Positions 1 through 11,230 of a DNA stretch of 64,000 nt are shown piece after piece. The position numbers were made by a program, and so were the translations under genes. The DNA is from Mercurialis annua (Eukaryota > Streptophyta > Magnoliopsida > Malpighiales > Euphorbiaceae). How positions within the stretch are numbered: position 1 is the first letter of the stretch; each line of letters begins with the position of its first letter. The stretch is taken from assembly GCF_937616625.2 (NCBI RefSeq), contig NC_065574.1:24988501-25052500 (forward strand), given 5' to 3'. Under the pieces are notes generated by a model that was not told where the DNA came from, searched no databases, and saw only the letters and a list, made by a program, of their open reading frames with translations.

Positions 1-484
1 TTAAATCCAAACTTTTCACTTTTTTAGGAATTTAAATCAAACGTTTAAGACGTTAAACAAATTCAAACGTTTCACCTTATTAGCGATTTAAAACAAACGT
101 TAGCAAACGTTAAGAAACAAATCCAAGCGTTTCATCTTTTTAGCGATTTAAGCAAAACATTTAAAACGTTACGAAACCAATCCAAACGTTTAAAATGTTA
201 AGAAACAAATCCAAATGTTTCACCTTTTTAGCGATTTAAGAACGTTCAAAATGCTATGAAACAATTCCAAACGTTTAAAACATTACCAAAAAAATCAAAA
301 CATTTCTCAGTTTTAGCGGTTTAAGACAAAAGTTTAAAACGTTATGAAACCAATCTAAACTTTTCCCCTTTTTAGAGATTTAGGCCAAACGTTTAAGAAC
401 GTTCTGAAACAAATCCAAACATTTCCCCTTTTTAGCAATTTAAACCAAACGTTTAAAACGTTACAAAACAAATCCAACCATTTA
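1..484. repeat. 59-bp satellite array, left block
   Basis: Tandem copies of an AT-rich unit of about 59 bp, typically reading gcgatttaagccaaacgttt followed by a run with AACGTT words and ending in cacctttttа-like T tracts. Units often lack internal pieces, so spacing varies. Each unit carries two or three AACGTT palindromes, many decayed to AACATT or AATGTT, as expected from deamination of methylated CpG. No coding capacity is visible. This is the host sequence into which the first two retrotransposons inserted. Chromosomal position (pericentromeric, knob or subtelomeric) cannot be told from sequence. Confidence 0.93.
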
Positions 485-1020
485 AAATTGAGACGGAGAA
501 TACTAACCTAGACTCACTATTCATGCAAATTGTGTGTAATGTGACATAACCAGGCTTAGATAATCGTAACGACGCGTTAAAGAGACTTGAGAGTGGGCAT
601 ACTTTTCTAGACTCATTTTTCAGGCACACTTTTCATAATATAACCTTAAAATGCTTTGTTAATCAGAACGACTCGTTAAAAGGACTTAAATAGGGCATAT
701 TAATTTAGCCTCACTTTTCGTTTACCCTTTAGGTAATATAGCCTGATCATTTGTAGGTAATCAAAATGACGCGTAAAAGAGAATTTAGACGGGGACTATT
801 AATCTATCCTCATTTTTCACACATACTTTGCGTAACATAACCTAACCATGTTTCGGTAATCCGAACGACGCATTAAAAAGACATGAGACGGGATATACCA
901 ATCGAGCGTCTCTTTTAACCCATACTTTGCGTAATATAACCTAACCATGGTTAGTAATAGGAACGACGCGATAAAAAGACTTGAGACAGGGCATACTAAT
1001 CTAGCCTTGCGTTTTGAGCA
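485..1020. repeat. 98-bp tandem repeat inside the satellite
   Basis: About five and a half diverged copies of a unit of roughly 98 bp. Recognisable phase points lie near 490, 588, 686, 784, 884 and 978, each beginning with a variant of gagacggggcatactaat. Units share gtaatataacctaacc and aacgacgcgttaaaaagact. The unit has no resemblance to the surrounding 59-bp satellite and carries the CpG-rich word GACGCG. A short open frame on the minus strand across it only reflects the repeat and is not annotated as a gene. Confidence 0.85.
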
Positions 1021-3190
1021 CAAATGTTACAAAACAAATCCAAATGTTTCAACTTTTTAACGATTTAAGCCAAACGTTTAAAAAGTTATGAAACAAATCC
1101 AAACGTTTAAAACGTACTAATGTAAATCCAAATGTTTCTCTGTTTTAGTGATTTAAGTCAAACGTTTACAAAAGTTACGAAACAAATCCAAACGTTTCTC
1201 CTTTTCTAGCGATTTAAGCCAAACATTTAAAATGTTACGAAACCAATCTAAACATTTCCCCTTTTTACCGATTTAAGCCAAACGTTTACAAACGTTATGA
1301 AAAAAATTCAAACGTTTAACCTTTTTCGCGATTTAAGCCAAACGTTCAAAACGTTACGAAATGCAAACGTTTAAAACGTTACGAAACAAATCCAAATGTT
1401 TCACCTTTTTAGAGATTTAAGCCAAACATTTAAAACGTTACAAAACCAATCTAAACATTTTCCCGTTTTAGAGATTTAAGCCAAACGTTTACAAACGATA
1501 CGAAACAAATCCAAACGTTTCACCTTTTTAGCGATTTAAGCCAAACATTTAAAACATTACCAAACCAATCTAAACATTTTCCCTTTTTAGCGATTTAAGC
1601 CAAATGTTTACAAACGTTACGAAACAAATTAAGCCAAACGTTTACAAACGATACGAAACAAATCCAAACGTTTCAGCTTTTTAGCAATTTAAATAAAACG
1701 TTTAAAACGTTACGAGACAAATCCAAACATTTCACCTTTTTAGCGATTCAAGCCAAACTTTTCCAAACGTTATGAAACAAATTCAAACGTTTCACCTTTT
1801 TAGTGATTTAAGCCAAACGTTTAAAACGTTACGAAACAAATCCAAACGTTAAAAACATTACGAAACAAATCCAAACATTTCGAATTTTTAGAGATTTAAG
1901 CCAAACGTTTACAAACGTTACGAAACCAATCCAAACGTTTCCCCTTTTTAGCGGTTTAAGCCAAAAGTTTATAAACGTTACTAAACATATCCAAACATTT
2001 CACCTCTTTAGCGATTTAAGCCAAACGTTTAATATGTTATGAAACCAATCCAAAGGTTTCACCTTTTTAGGAATTTAAGGCAAACATTTACAAATGTTAT
2101 GAAACAAATCCAAACGTTTCACCTTTTTAGCGATTTAAGCCAAACGTTTAAAATGTTATGAAACCAATCCAAACGTTTAAAACGTTAAGAAACAAATCCA
2201 AACGTTTCACCTTTTTAGCGATATAAGAACGTTTAAAACGTTACGAAACAATTCCAAACGTTTAAAACATAACAAAAAAAATCAAACCATTTCTCAGTTT
2301 TAGCGGTTTAAGACAAATGTGTAAAACGTTACGAAACAAATCTAAACTTTTCCCCTATTTAGAGATTTAGGCCAAACATTTAAAAACATTCCGAAACAAA
2401 TCCAAACGTTTCCCCTTTTTAGCGATTTAAGACATATGTTTAATGTTATAAAACAAATCCAACCGTTTAAAATGTTACAAAACAAATCCAAACGTTTCAA
2501 ATGTTACAAAACAAATCCACATGTTTCTCTGTTTTAAAGATTTAAGCCAAACGTTTACAAACATTACGAATCAAATCCAAATGTTTCACCTTTTTAGCGA
2601 TTTAAGCCAAACTTTTAAAACGTTACGAAACCAATCCAAACGTTTCACCTTTTTAGCAATTTAAGCCAAGCATTTACAAACGTTACAAAACAAATCCAAA
2701 TGTTTCAACTTTTTAATGATTTAAGCCAAACGTTTAAAAAGTTACGAAACAAATCCAAACGTTTAAAATGTACTAAAACAAATCCAAACGTTTCTCTGTT
2801 TTAGTGATTTAAGTCAAACGTTTACAAAAGTTACGAAACAAATCCAAACGTTTCCCCTTTTTTAGCGATTTAAGCCGAACGTTTAAAACGTTACGAAACC
2901 AATCTAAACATTTCCCCTTTTTACCGATTTAAGCCAAACGTTTAGAAACGATACGAAACAAATCCAAACGTTTCACCTTTTTAGCAACTTAAATCAAACG
3001 TTTAAAACGTTAGGAAAACAATTCAAACGTGTCACCTTTTTAGCGATTTAAGCCAAACGTTTACAAACGTTATGAAAAAAATTCAAACGCTTAACCTTTT
3101 TCTCGATTTAAGCTAAACGTTTAAAATTTTACGAATCAAATCCAAACGTTTAAAACGTTACGAAACAAATCCAAACGTTTTACCTTTTTA
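1021..3190. repeat. 59-bp satellite array, central block
   Basis: Continuation of the 59-bp satellite after the 98-bp repeat, running up to the Tekay-1 insertion. Local higher-order patterns are visible: blocks with two AACGTT-centred half units alternate with blocks missing the T-tract segment. The array ends in gcgat, which is the 5' copy of the Tekay-1 target-site duplication. No gene is seen here. Confidence 0.93.
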
Positions 3191-3195
3191 GCGAT
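3191..3195. repeat. Tekay-1 target-site duplication, 5' copy (gcgat)
   Basis: Five bases of the satellite unit directly before the LTR start TGTAACACCCC. The partner at 13935-13939 reads gtgat, and the satellite unit then resumes with ttaagcc, so both flanks join into one satellite unit. The single difference is C to T at a CpG, consistent with deamination after insertion. Confidence 0.85.
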
Positions 3196-5852
3196 TGTAA
3201 CACCCCGTATTTTTCTAACTTGTTCTGTTAAGTCTAAACGATACCTTGGGTTCATTTGAGTGGTTTCACCACTTAGATTCGCGTGTCAAAGGTTCCAAAC
3301 CTTTTAAAATGTGTTTTAAGATGTATTAGAAGTAATCTCAGAGTTTGAAACGCTTTCGATTTCAATTTCAAAATCTCAAATTTTCATCGGAGGCAGTAGC
3401 ATTTCGTGGGCGCGACATGCATGAATCACGGGCGCGATTCATGTTTCGCGGGCGCGAAGGAGGTGTAGCGGGATCGACGCGTGCACTGTGTAGTTCGCTG
3501 ATTTCTAATTAAACTCACCTTAACTCGATCTAAAACAGATTTTAAACACTTTTAACTTCTCTAAAAACCCTAATTCGGATGAGGCTCTATCTTAGGTCAT
3601 TCCTCCATCCTTTCATCTCAATTTTGATTCTTGGTAAGTGTTCCTAATCATTCCCTTGTGATTTCATCTATAGTTCGTCAATTCTACGAGTTCTAAATCC
3701 TATAGCCTATATGTGTGTGATTGTAGGCTTATTTGGGTTGGTTGAATTCTGAGTTTTATTGCTATAGCCTAATGAAGATGTATGTGGTTCAATTCCCTTT
3801 TCTTATGTGGTGTAGAGATTGCTAGATTGTTGTATGAATTAATACTTGGGTGGTTTGATTGTATTTCTATACTGCTTTGAATTATATATTCTGGAAATCT
3901 TAACTTGATGTTATATTAGTCTCTTGAATTTCAATTGTACATTGGGTGATTTGGTTTTAATGTTACAATTAATAGACTTATCAAATTGCTAAAGATTTTG
4001 GGTTATAAACTGTTTTTGATGGTTATTTAAAAATATGGAAATATCTTAAAAGCTAATTTTAGGTTGTTTAGACATCAAATATACATTGGGTGAATTGGGG
4101 GAATCTTGTGAATGGATTTTAGTATCTTTCGATTAATGCTTTTGAGATAAAATTATGTTTTAAGATTAAACTAAAATCTGGAAATTTCAAAGTAATGGAT
4201 CATAGGGTATTAGATGCTAAACAATACATTGAGTGATTTTGAGAAATCGTTTAAATGGAATAGCGTATAGTTTGGTTAACATTTTTAAAATTTAAACTCG
4301 GTTTTTTGAACTTATTACTAAGGGCTGGAAATTGTTTAGAAGATGGTTTAGAACTTGTTCAAAGAGTGTTATATTATCTTAGGATGTGACTTGACTTGAA
4401 TGAAATAATATAAGGCATACAACGCGTTATATGTCATGTAAGGTTTCGGTTGAACTATTTTAGCTTCAAGATGATACTTGATAGGTGTTGAATCTTATTG
4501 GTTCTATTTGAGGAGGCATAATTAAATGTACTTGGGGTGCTACTTGCTAAGTGTTAGCAAGCTAAATTGTTTATGACATTATTAAGCTACAGTGTGAGTT
4601 CTTATTTTAAATAACTTCGATTTCATTTAAGGTTTGATTAAAAACTTTGGTTTTAAACTTGGTTTATGGATGGGTCGGGTTAGACGTGGTCTCCCGACAT
4701 GTTGTGTTGAGCTATACGGCAGTAAGGCTAACACACTACTTTGGGAATTGTAATTGTTTTGTAAAGATTATTGAAGTATTTAAGTACTTTGGTTTTGTTT
4801 TAAAAGATAAGAACTCACCTAAGCTTAACTTGCCTTATTTGTTAATTAGTTGTATGGATGCTTGGTGATATTTTGATTACCTTGTTTGAATCTTTGGTTG
4901 TTTGTGAAATGCTAGTCCTATGTGGAGTCTAGTATTCTTAGAGTTAGGGGTTGTTCGGATTTTGACTTATATAATGTTTTAGACCCGTCGACTGCTCGTG
5001 CTTCGGAGTCTACGCAGGGTTAGCTGTTTGCCAAGATTCACGTGGACAAGCAAGCAGTAAGTTTGTAATGTTATTTACCGCTTTATTAAGTACCGCACAT
5101 TATTTTAGTATATCAAATGTTTGTGAACTGTTTTAAGGATTATGGATCTGGATTGAAACGAACTACTCGATAGGCTTGTATCGAGACTGTGTGCACCGGT
5201 AAGTACTTTGGGATTGACTGACCAATGTCTGGCCTACTTTGGGAATCGATGAGGATATGTTCCCATCTACTTTGGATTAAATACTTTGGGATTTCATTTC
5301 AATACTGTTTTCCATAATCAAGTATATATATTAGTACAAAAGGATTTGTTTTAAGGGTTTTAAACTTAATAAATGTAAATAGCATTATGAACTCATCTGA
5401 GTATATCTGACCCCGTTGTTTTCCAAATTTTCCAGGTTTATGGTTTTGAGAGCGTTGATCATCTCCGATCTTTTGATTCCTCGGAGGTCTTTTTATGTTA
5501 TCACACTAGTCAACTATTTTACTTCTTAGACCGCAGTAGAACTAGTTGTCTCTATTATTGTACTTTGGTTTGTCGTAGTGGTATGACTTTTATATTATTA
5601 TACTTTGGTATGTTACATTGCATTATTTATTATATGAGGCATGTTTCATAGTTTCAAATTGCTATCAAGTAGTTATATTAGAACTGCTATATAAGTTGTT
5701 AGACTTAGGCTGAAGTCTCGGTTGCCCCCGAGCATTGGTTCCCTTGCAGGTTATGTTGAATATAAGGTTTTCAGCGAGGCTTGCTACGGGTTTCGGTACG
5801 ACCATACCCATACCCTAGCGCCAGTCGCGATCCATGAAATTGGGTCGTGACA
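3196..5852 (+). repeat. Tekay-1 5' LTR
   Basis: Begins TGTAACACCCCG and ends GGGTCGTGACA, giving the TG...CA ends of LTRs. It matches the copy at 11231-13934 throughout. About 210 bases in is a GC-rich palindromic block (3405-3460), including a perfect 8-bp stem with an 8-base loop at 3420-3443. The rest is AT-rich and non-coding. At 2,657 bp it is 47 bp shorter than the 3' LTR, mostly because the 3' copy carries an extra 42-bp unit. Confidence 0.95.
3405..3460. promoter_or_regulatory. Palindromic CpG-rich block in Tekay-1 U3
   Basis: GC-rich island in an AT-rich LTR with the words GGGCGCGA and CATGCATG. The arms CATGAATC (3420-3427) and GATTCATG (3436-3443) form a perfect stem. The 3' LTR has two copies of this unit. 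Its place upstream of the likely transcript start suggests a cis-regulatory or structural role, but that is inference. Confidence 0.5.
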
Positions 5853-5856
5853 AAGT

Positions 5857-5868
5857 TGGTATCAGAGC
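5857..5868 (+). other. Tekay-1 primer binding site (initiator tRNA-Met)
   Basis: TGGTATCAGAGC, four bases after the LTR end, is complementary to the 3' end of plant initiator tRNA-Met. This is the usual primer for minus-strand synthesis in chromoviruses. Confidence 0.95.
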
Positions 5869-6203
5869 TTTGGTTTCGAACTAAGGCCAAATTTTTGCAT
5901 GTTATGTGTTTATCGCTTTAAAGCATGTTAAGTGTTACGGTTGTGTTATAGGATCTACTGCGGAATTAGGATTCATGTCTTGTCGTTTGAAACGTCATCA
6001 TTTATTTTCAAAACTTTCTACCTTCACCTTTAGGAATGTTGAGTCGGTCTTATATATTACTGATGTTTTATTTTACAAGTTATGCTTTATTTTGAAATGT
6101 TGTTGTTATTACTTTGGTAAATTGGTGATTTGTGAACTATTAAATTATACTCTGGGTGTTGCTATATGGGCATTGTTTGAGATTTGTTGTTTCATTCTTA
6201 GGA

Positions 6204-9200
6204 ATGAATACTCGTAGGCGTGCTGCAGCTCAGGGTGAGGCTGAAGCTGATGACGCTATGTCGATTGAGGTTGACCAACATGAACCAAGGGTTCAAGTTG
6301 GCAGGGGACGTGCAGGCGGAGTTCAGGCTGGTAGAGGCCGAGCTGGCAGAGGATGGGGTGGTAGAGGACAGGCTGCTGGGGGCAGAGGTAGAGGACGTGG
6401 TGGTGCAGGCTTTCAGGCACCAGGTGTACCACAAGCTCCTATGGATCCATTTTACTTCACGACGTTTCTAGCTGGGATCACTGCACTCCAGAATAATCAA
6501 GTGCAACTGCAGGCGGGACAGATCGCCATGCAGAACCAGTATGCTATGCTAGGACAGATTGTACAGCAGCAGGTGCCACAGGCTGGTGGTGTTGCAGTTG
6601 GTGGTGGCGGAACCACTGACAAAGATTTGGTGTTGGCTTATGCAAGACTAAAGTCAACTTAGTTTTCGGGCGGCGGCAATGCCCTAGAATTTCTGGAGGA
6701 AGTTGAGCGAAATGCTCAGAGATTGCAGGCTACTGAGAGGCAAACTATTATGTTAGAGGAAATGTCCTTGAAGGGCTCTACAAGTGATTGGTTTCGTAGT
6801 GCCATTCATGCTGAAATGGCTACAATTACTTGGGAGGATTTTGTGACTCGATTCAAGAACTTTTACCTGCCTTTTTCAGTGACTGAAGGTCATAGAGACA
6901 GATTGCTGGTTTTGAAACGGGGAGACACTACTGAATTTGTGAGGCTGTGTCGTTTTGCCCCAGATCTGCAGACTGAGCAGCAAAGGATGAACGACAGGTA
7001 TGTGAAAGGTTTAGGCTCAGATTTTATCAGTCTTCTGACTGGGACGAGCAAGGAATTTCCGGTCCTAGTGGATACTGCCCGTCGGATGGAGGCAAATTTA
7101 CTACATTTCGGGAAAATGACTGAGACCAAGAAGGCGGGCGGTGTTGTTCAGAGTAGTGGGCAGCAGAGTGGTAGCAGTAGCTATCAGTCCAAGTCTTTCC
7201 AGTACAAGAGTAAGAAAGGGGGTGAACGGAGGGGATAGAAGCCGTATTCCCACAGTTCTAGTTACAGCAGTGGTAGCCGTAGTTTTGGACAAGGTAGCAT
7301 TGGAGCATCCAGTGTTCCTTTTTGTCACAACTGCAGACGCAGGCACTTTGGAGTTTGTACGGTAACACCGGATAGCTGCTATGCTTGTGGCCAACCGGGC
7401 CATTTTGCGAGAGAGTGTCCGACATCTGGGCAGCAGGTGTCGTCGGCTAGTGTTGCTCAGCCAACTTTTCAGCAGCAGAGAACTACTTTTACTCCTTCCG
7501 CGGGGTATTCTCAACCCGCCGCTTCGTTTGGTGGCCAGCGGAGCCGTGGTTCAGGAGGACGTGGTTTTGGTGGCCATGGTAACGGTGGTAGAGTTTCGGG
7601 TAGTTTCAGTTCTGCTCAGGCACTGCAGCAGGGACAGGGTCAGGCTAGAGTGTTTTCTTTGACTCCTCAGGATGCTCGTGCATCAAACGCCGTGGTGCAA
7701 GGTACTATTCCGATTTCTTTCATAGATGCAGTGGTTTTGTTTGATCCGGGTGCAACTCACTCTTTTGTTTCTTCGAGTTTTGCTGCTAAGTTGAGTGTGG
7801 CACCATCTAGATTGCTAGAGCCTTTATCTGTATCTACACCTTTGTCTGACTGTGTTGTGGTAGACGTGGTTTATCCGTCTTGTTCTGTGGTTATTCATGG
7901 TAGAGATCTTAGGGCTGATTTGATTGTACTTGAAGTGTTATCTTTTGATGTTATCTTGGGGATGGATTGGCTTTCACGCCATTTTTCTTCTATCGACTGT
8001 CGAGGGAAGTCGGTTGTGTTTGGGATTCCTGGTGATGTACCTTTTTCTTTCCATGGGGAGAAGGTAGAGACACCAAAGAATCTTATTTCAGCGATCAAGG
8101 CCAAGCGCATGATGGGCAAGGGTTGCCAGGATTTCTTAGCGGTGGTTCGTGACTTAGAGGCTGTCAGTGGTAATGTGCATAGTGTCTCGATAGTGAATGA
8201 GTTCACTGATGTGTTTCCAGAAGATTTACCTGGATTACCACCTGACCGTGATATTGAGTTCTGTATCGATGTTGTTCCTGGAACACCTCCTATTTGGATA
8301 CCTCCGTATCGGATGGCTCTTGTAGAGTTAAAAGAGTTGAAGGAACAGTTGCAAGAGTTGCTGGATAATGGTTTTATCAGGCCGAGTACTTCTCTGTGGG
8401 GTGCTCCTGTGTTGTTTGTCAAGAAGAAGGATTGTTCTTTTCGGCTGTGTATTGACTCATATTGATGATTTGTTCGATCAGTTAGAGAGTGCTAAGTGTT
8501 TTTCAAAGATTGACTTGAGATCCGGGTATCATCAACTTCAGATCCGAGACGTCGATATGCCTAAGACTGCTTTCAAAACGCCTTATGGGCATTTCGAGTT
8601 TCTGGTCATGTCTTTTGGGTTAACGAACGCACCGGCAGTGTTTATGGATATGATGAACCGGGTGTTCAAGCCTTTTCTGGATCAGTTTGTTATTGTGTTT
8701 ATTGATGACATACTGATTTACTCTCGGAGTGAGGAGGAACATGCTTTCCACTTGAGGACAATCCTGCAGACTTTGCGTGAGCATCAGCTGTATGCTAAGT
8801 TCTCAAAGTGCGAATTCTGGCTGGACCAAGTAACTTTCTTAGGACACGTGGTGTCGAAGGATGGATCAAGGTTGATCCGAAGAAGATTGAGGCGGTTATG
8901 GATTGGCAGAGGCCAAGGTCAGTTAGTGAGATCAGAAGTTTTCTCGGGTTGGCTGGGTACTATAGTCGGTTCGTGCAAGATTTCTTTAGAATATCTGCAC
9001 CGTTGACTAAACTGACACAAAAGGGTGTTAAGTTTGAATGGACTGACAAGTGTGAGGCGAGCTTTGAGAAGCTCAAAGAGATTTTGACTACAGCTCCTGT
9101 GTTGGCTTTGCCATCTGGCATTGAGGGGTTCACTGTATATTGTGATACTTCTCGTATCGGTTTGGGTTGTGTGTTAATGCAACATGGTAAGGTGATTGCC

Positions 9201-11040
9201 TATGCTTCTCGTCAGCTGAAGAAGCATGAGGTGAATTATCCTACTCATGATCTGGAGTTAACAGCTGTGATTTTTGCTCTTAAGATTTGGAGGCACTATT
9301 TGTACGGTGCTACTTTCTAGATCTTTACTGATCATAAGAGTCTGAAATACATCTTTGATCAGCGGGAGTTGAATATGAGGCAGCGGAGATGGTTGGAGCT
9401 ACTGAAAGACTATGATTGTTCTATTCAGTACCATCCGGGTAAGGCTAATGTGGTAGCCGATGCGTTGATTCGCAAGTCTTCGGACAATTTGGCCCATATT
9501 TCTGAGGTTGGGCGGAGACCCATGGTCCGTGAGTGGCGTAGTTTGTTAGCTTCGGGATACGGATTTCAGGTTTTGCAGAAAGGTTGTTTGTTGGCACAGT
9601 TGCAGGTGCAACCGGTTTTGATTGATAGGATCAAAGCTTCACAAGCTGAGGATCCACAATTGAAACGGATTATGGATGAGATCCATCTGGATGGAAATTC
9701 CGAGTTTGTTCTGGTGGATGGAGTTCTCAGGTTCGGTTCTCGACTGTGTGTTCCGGATTCAGATGGGTTGAGAGACCAGATTCTGGAGGAAGCACACAAA
9801 TCAGCTTACAGTGTTCATCCGGGTTCTACCAAGATGTATCACGATCTCAAGGATACGTACAGGTGGAGCGGAATGAAAAAGGATGTTGCAGAGTTTGTGT
9901 CTAAATGTTTGACTTGTCAGCAGGTAAAGTTAGAACATCAGAGACCATTTGGATATCTGCAACCGCTACCTATTCCAGAGTGGAAATGGGAGCGGATCGC
10001 TATGGATTTTGTGGTTGGTTTACCACGTACCCGACAGGGGTATGATTTGATTTGGGTGATAGTTGACCGTTTGACCAAGTCAGCTCACTTCTTACCGATC
10101 AAGGTTACTTATCAGGCTTCGAGGTTGGCACAGTTGTACATCGATCAGATTGTTAGTCTCCATGGTGTACCAGTGTCGATAGTTTCGGAAAGAGGTTCAG
10201 TTTTCACCTCTCGGTTTTGGAAGGCGGTGCAGGAATCCTTGGGTACGAGATTGGATTTCAGCACTGCATTTCATCCTCAAACTGACGGTCAGTCTGAGAG
10301 GACGATTCAGACTTTGGAGGACATGCTCAGGATGTGTGTTCTGGATTTTCAGGGTAGCTGGGATACTCATTTGCCTTTGATTGAGTTTTCCTACAACAAC
10401 AGTTATCACGCTAGTATTGAGATGGCACCTTATGAGGCGTTGTACGGGCGTAAGTGTCGATCTCCTATATGTTGGGAAGAGGTCGGCGAGCGTAAACTTT
10501 CTGGAGCTGAGATCATCCAGATTACCTCTGAGAAGGTACCTTTGATCAAGCATAGGCTTAAGACTGCTTTTAGTCATCATAAAAGCTATGCTGATCTTAA
10601 GCGGAAGGACTTTGAGTTTCAGGTTGGCGACTATGTATTTCTTCGAGTTTCGCCTATGAAAGGCGTTGTGCGTTTTGGTGTTAAAGGAAAGTTAGCACCT
10701 AGGTTTGTTGGTCCGTATGAGATTACGGAGAGAGTTGGGCAGTTGCTTATCGTTTGGCTTTGCCGCCATACATGTCTTTGGTGCATCCAGTATTTCATAT
10801 CTCGATGTTGCGGAAGTGCGTTTCTGACCCTTCTCAAGTAATCGTACCACAGAGTGTTGAGGTTGAGCAAGAGCTGTCTTATGAGGAACAGCCTGTGAGA
10901 TTGTCGATACGCAGTTGCGTAGGTTGCAGAACAAGGAGATTCTGATGGTCAAAGTTCTGTGGCGGAATCACTCTGTAGAAGAATGCACTTGAGAGACGGA
11001 GTCCGACATGAGGAACCGTTATCCTTTCCTCTTTCCTTGA
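6204..11040 (+). pseudogene. Tekay-1 gag-pol polyprotein, broken
   Basis: The start is ATG 6204, chosen because Tekay-2 has the matching start MNN...; an upstream in-frame ATG at 6156 adds only leader-like residues. Domains in order: Gly/Arg-rich N-terminus, retrotransposon gag, CCHC zinc knuckle CYACGQPGHFAREC (7377-7418), aspartic protease with DPGATHSF (7743 on), reverse transcriptase with the catalytic FIDDILIYS (8698-8724), RNase H, integrase with HHCC zinc finger and DDE core, and a chromodomain ending in NRYPFLFP. Lesions: TAG at 6660 and 7236 in the main frame; about 51 bases of RT replaced by 4 near 8457-8460; a one-base loss near 8863; TAG at 9318 within RNase H; one-base losses near 10740 and 10893; TGA at 10990. 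The product would package the RNA, reverse transcribe it and direct integration, but this copy cannot make it. Confidence 0.93.
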
Positions 11041-11220
11041 GGTACGTTGGTATTGTTGGTTGCTTTCATGCTATGTTAGTACTTTGGGTTATGTGTGTAT
11101 TTATGTGCTAGTTGGTGATCGATATTTTGGGCATTGTACTATGTGCATTACTTTGGTGTGTTTATGTGAGTTGTTGTTTAGTTTCGTTGTTGTAAAATCG
11201 AGGATGATTTTGTTTGTAAG

Positions 11221-11230
11221 TTGGGGAGAA
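11221..11230 (+). other. Tekay-1 polypurine tract
   Basis: Purine-rich ttggggagaa lies directly against the 3' LTR start. The same tract stands before the Tekay-2 3' LTR at 23511-23520. It primes plus-strand DNA synthesis. Confidence 0.9.

Noticed and set aside
817..1023. Open frame on the minus strand
   Set aside because: It lies wholly within the 98-bp tandem repeat and its protein repeats with that period; no independent coding signal.
1..3190. Regularly spaced repeats resembling a CRISPR array
   Set aside because: The repeats are head-to-tail satellite units without unique spacers, in plant repeat DNA, with no cas genes.
5906..6217. Plus-strand open frame before gag
   Set aside because: It lies in the untranslated leader after the primer site, overlaps the real gag start in another frame, and is not matched in Tekay-2.
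7236..7238. In-frame TAG before the gag zinc knuckle as a programmed readthrough signal
   Set aside because: Tekay-2 has its TAG at another place (19663), and both elements carry many other lesions, so these are ordinary nonsense mutations.
6198..8422. Several antisense open frames opposite Tekay-1 gag-pol
   Set aside because: They are shadows of the sense coding sequence with serine- and threonine-rich low-complexity translations and no domain.
10692..10952. Minus-strand open frames near the Tekay-1 integrase C-terminus
   Set aside because: Shadows of the integrase and chromodomain coding sequence without any recognisable product.
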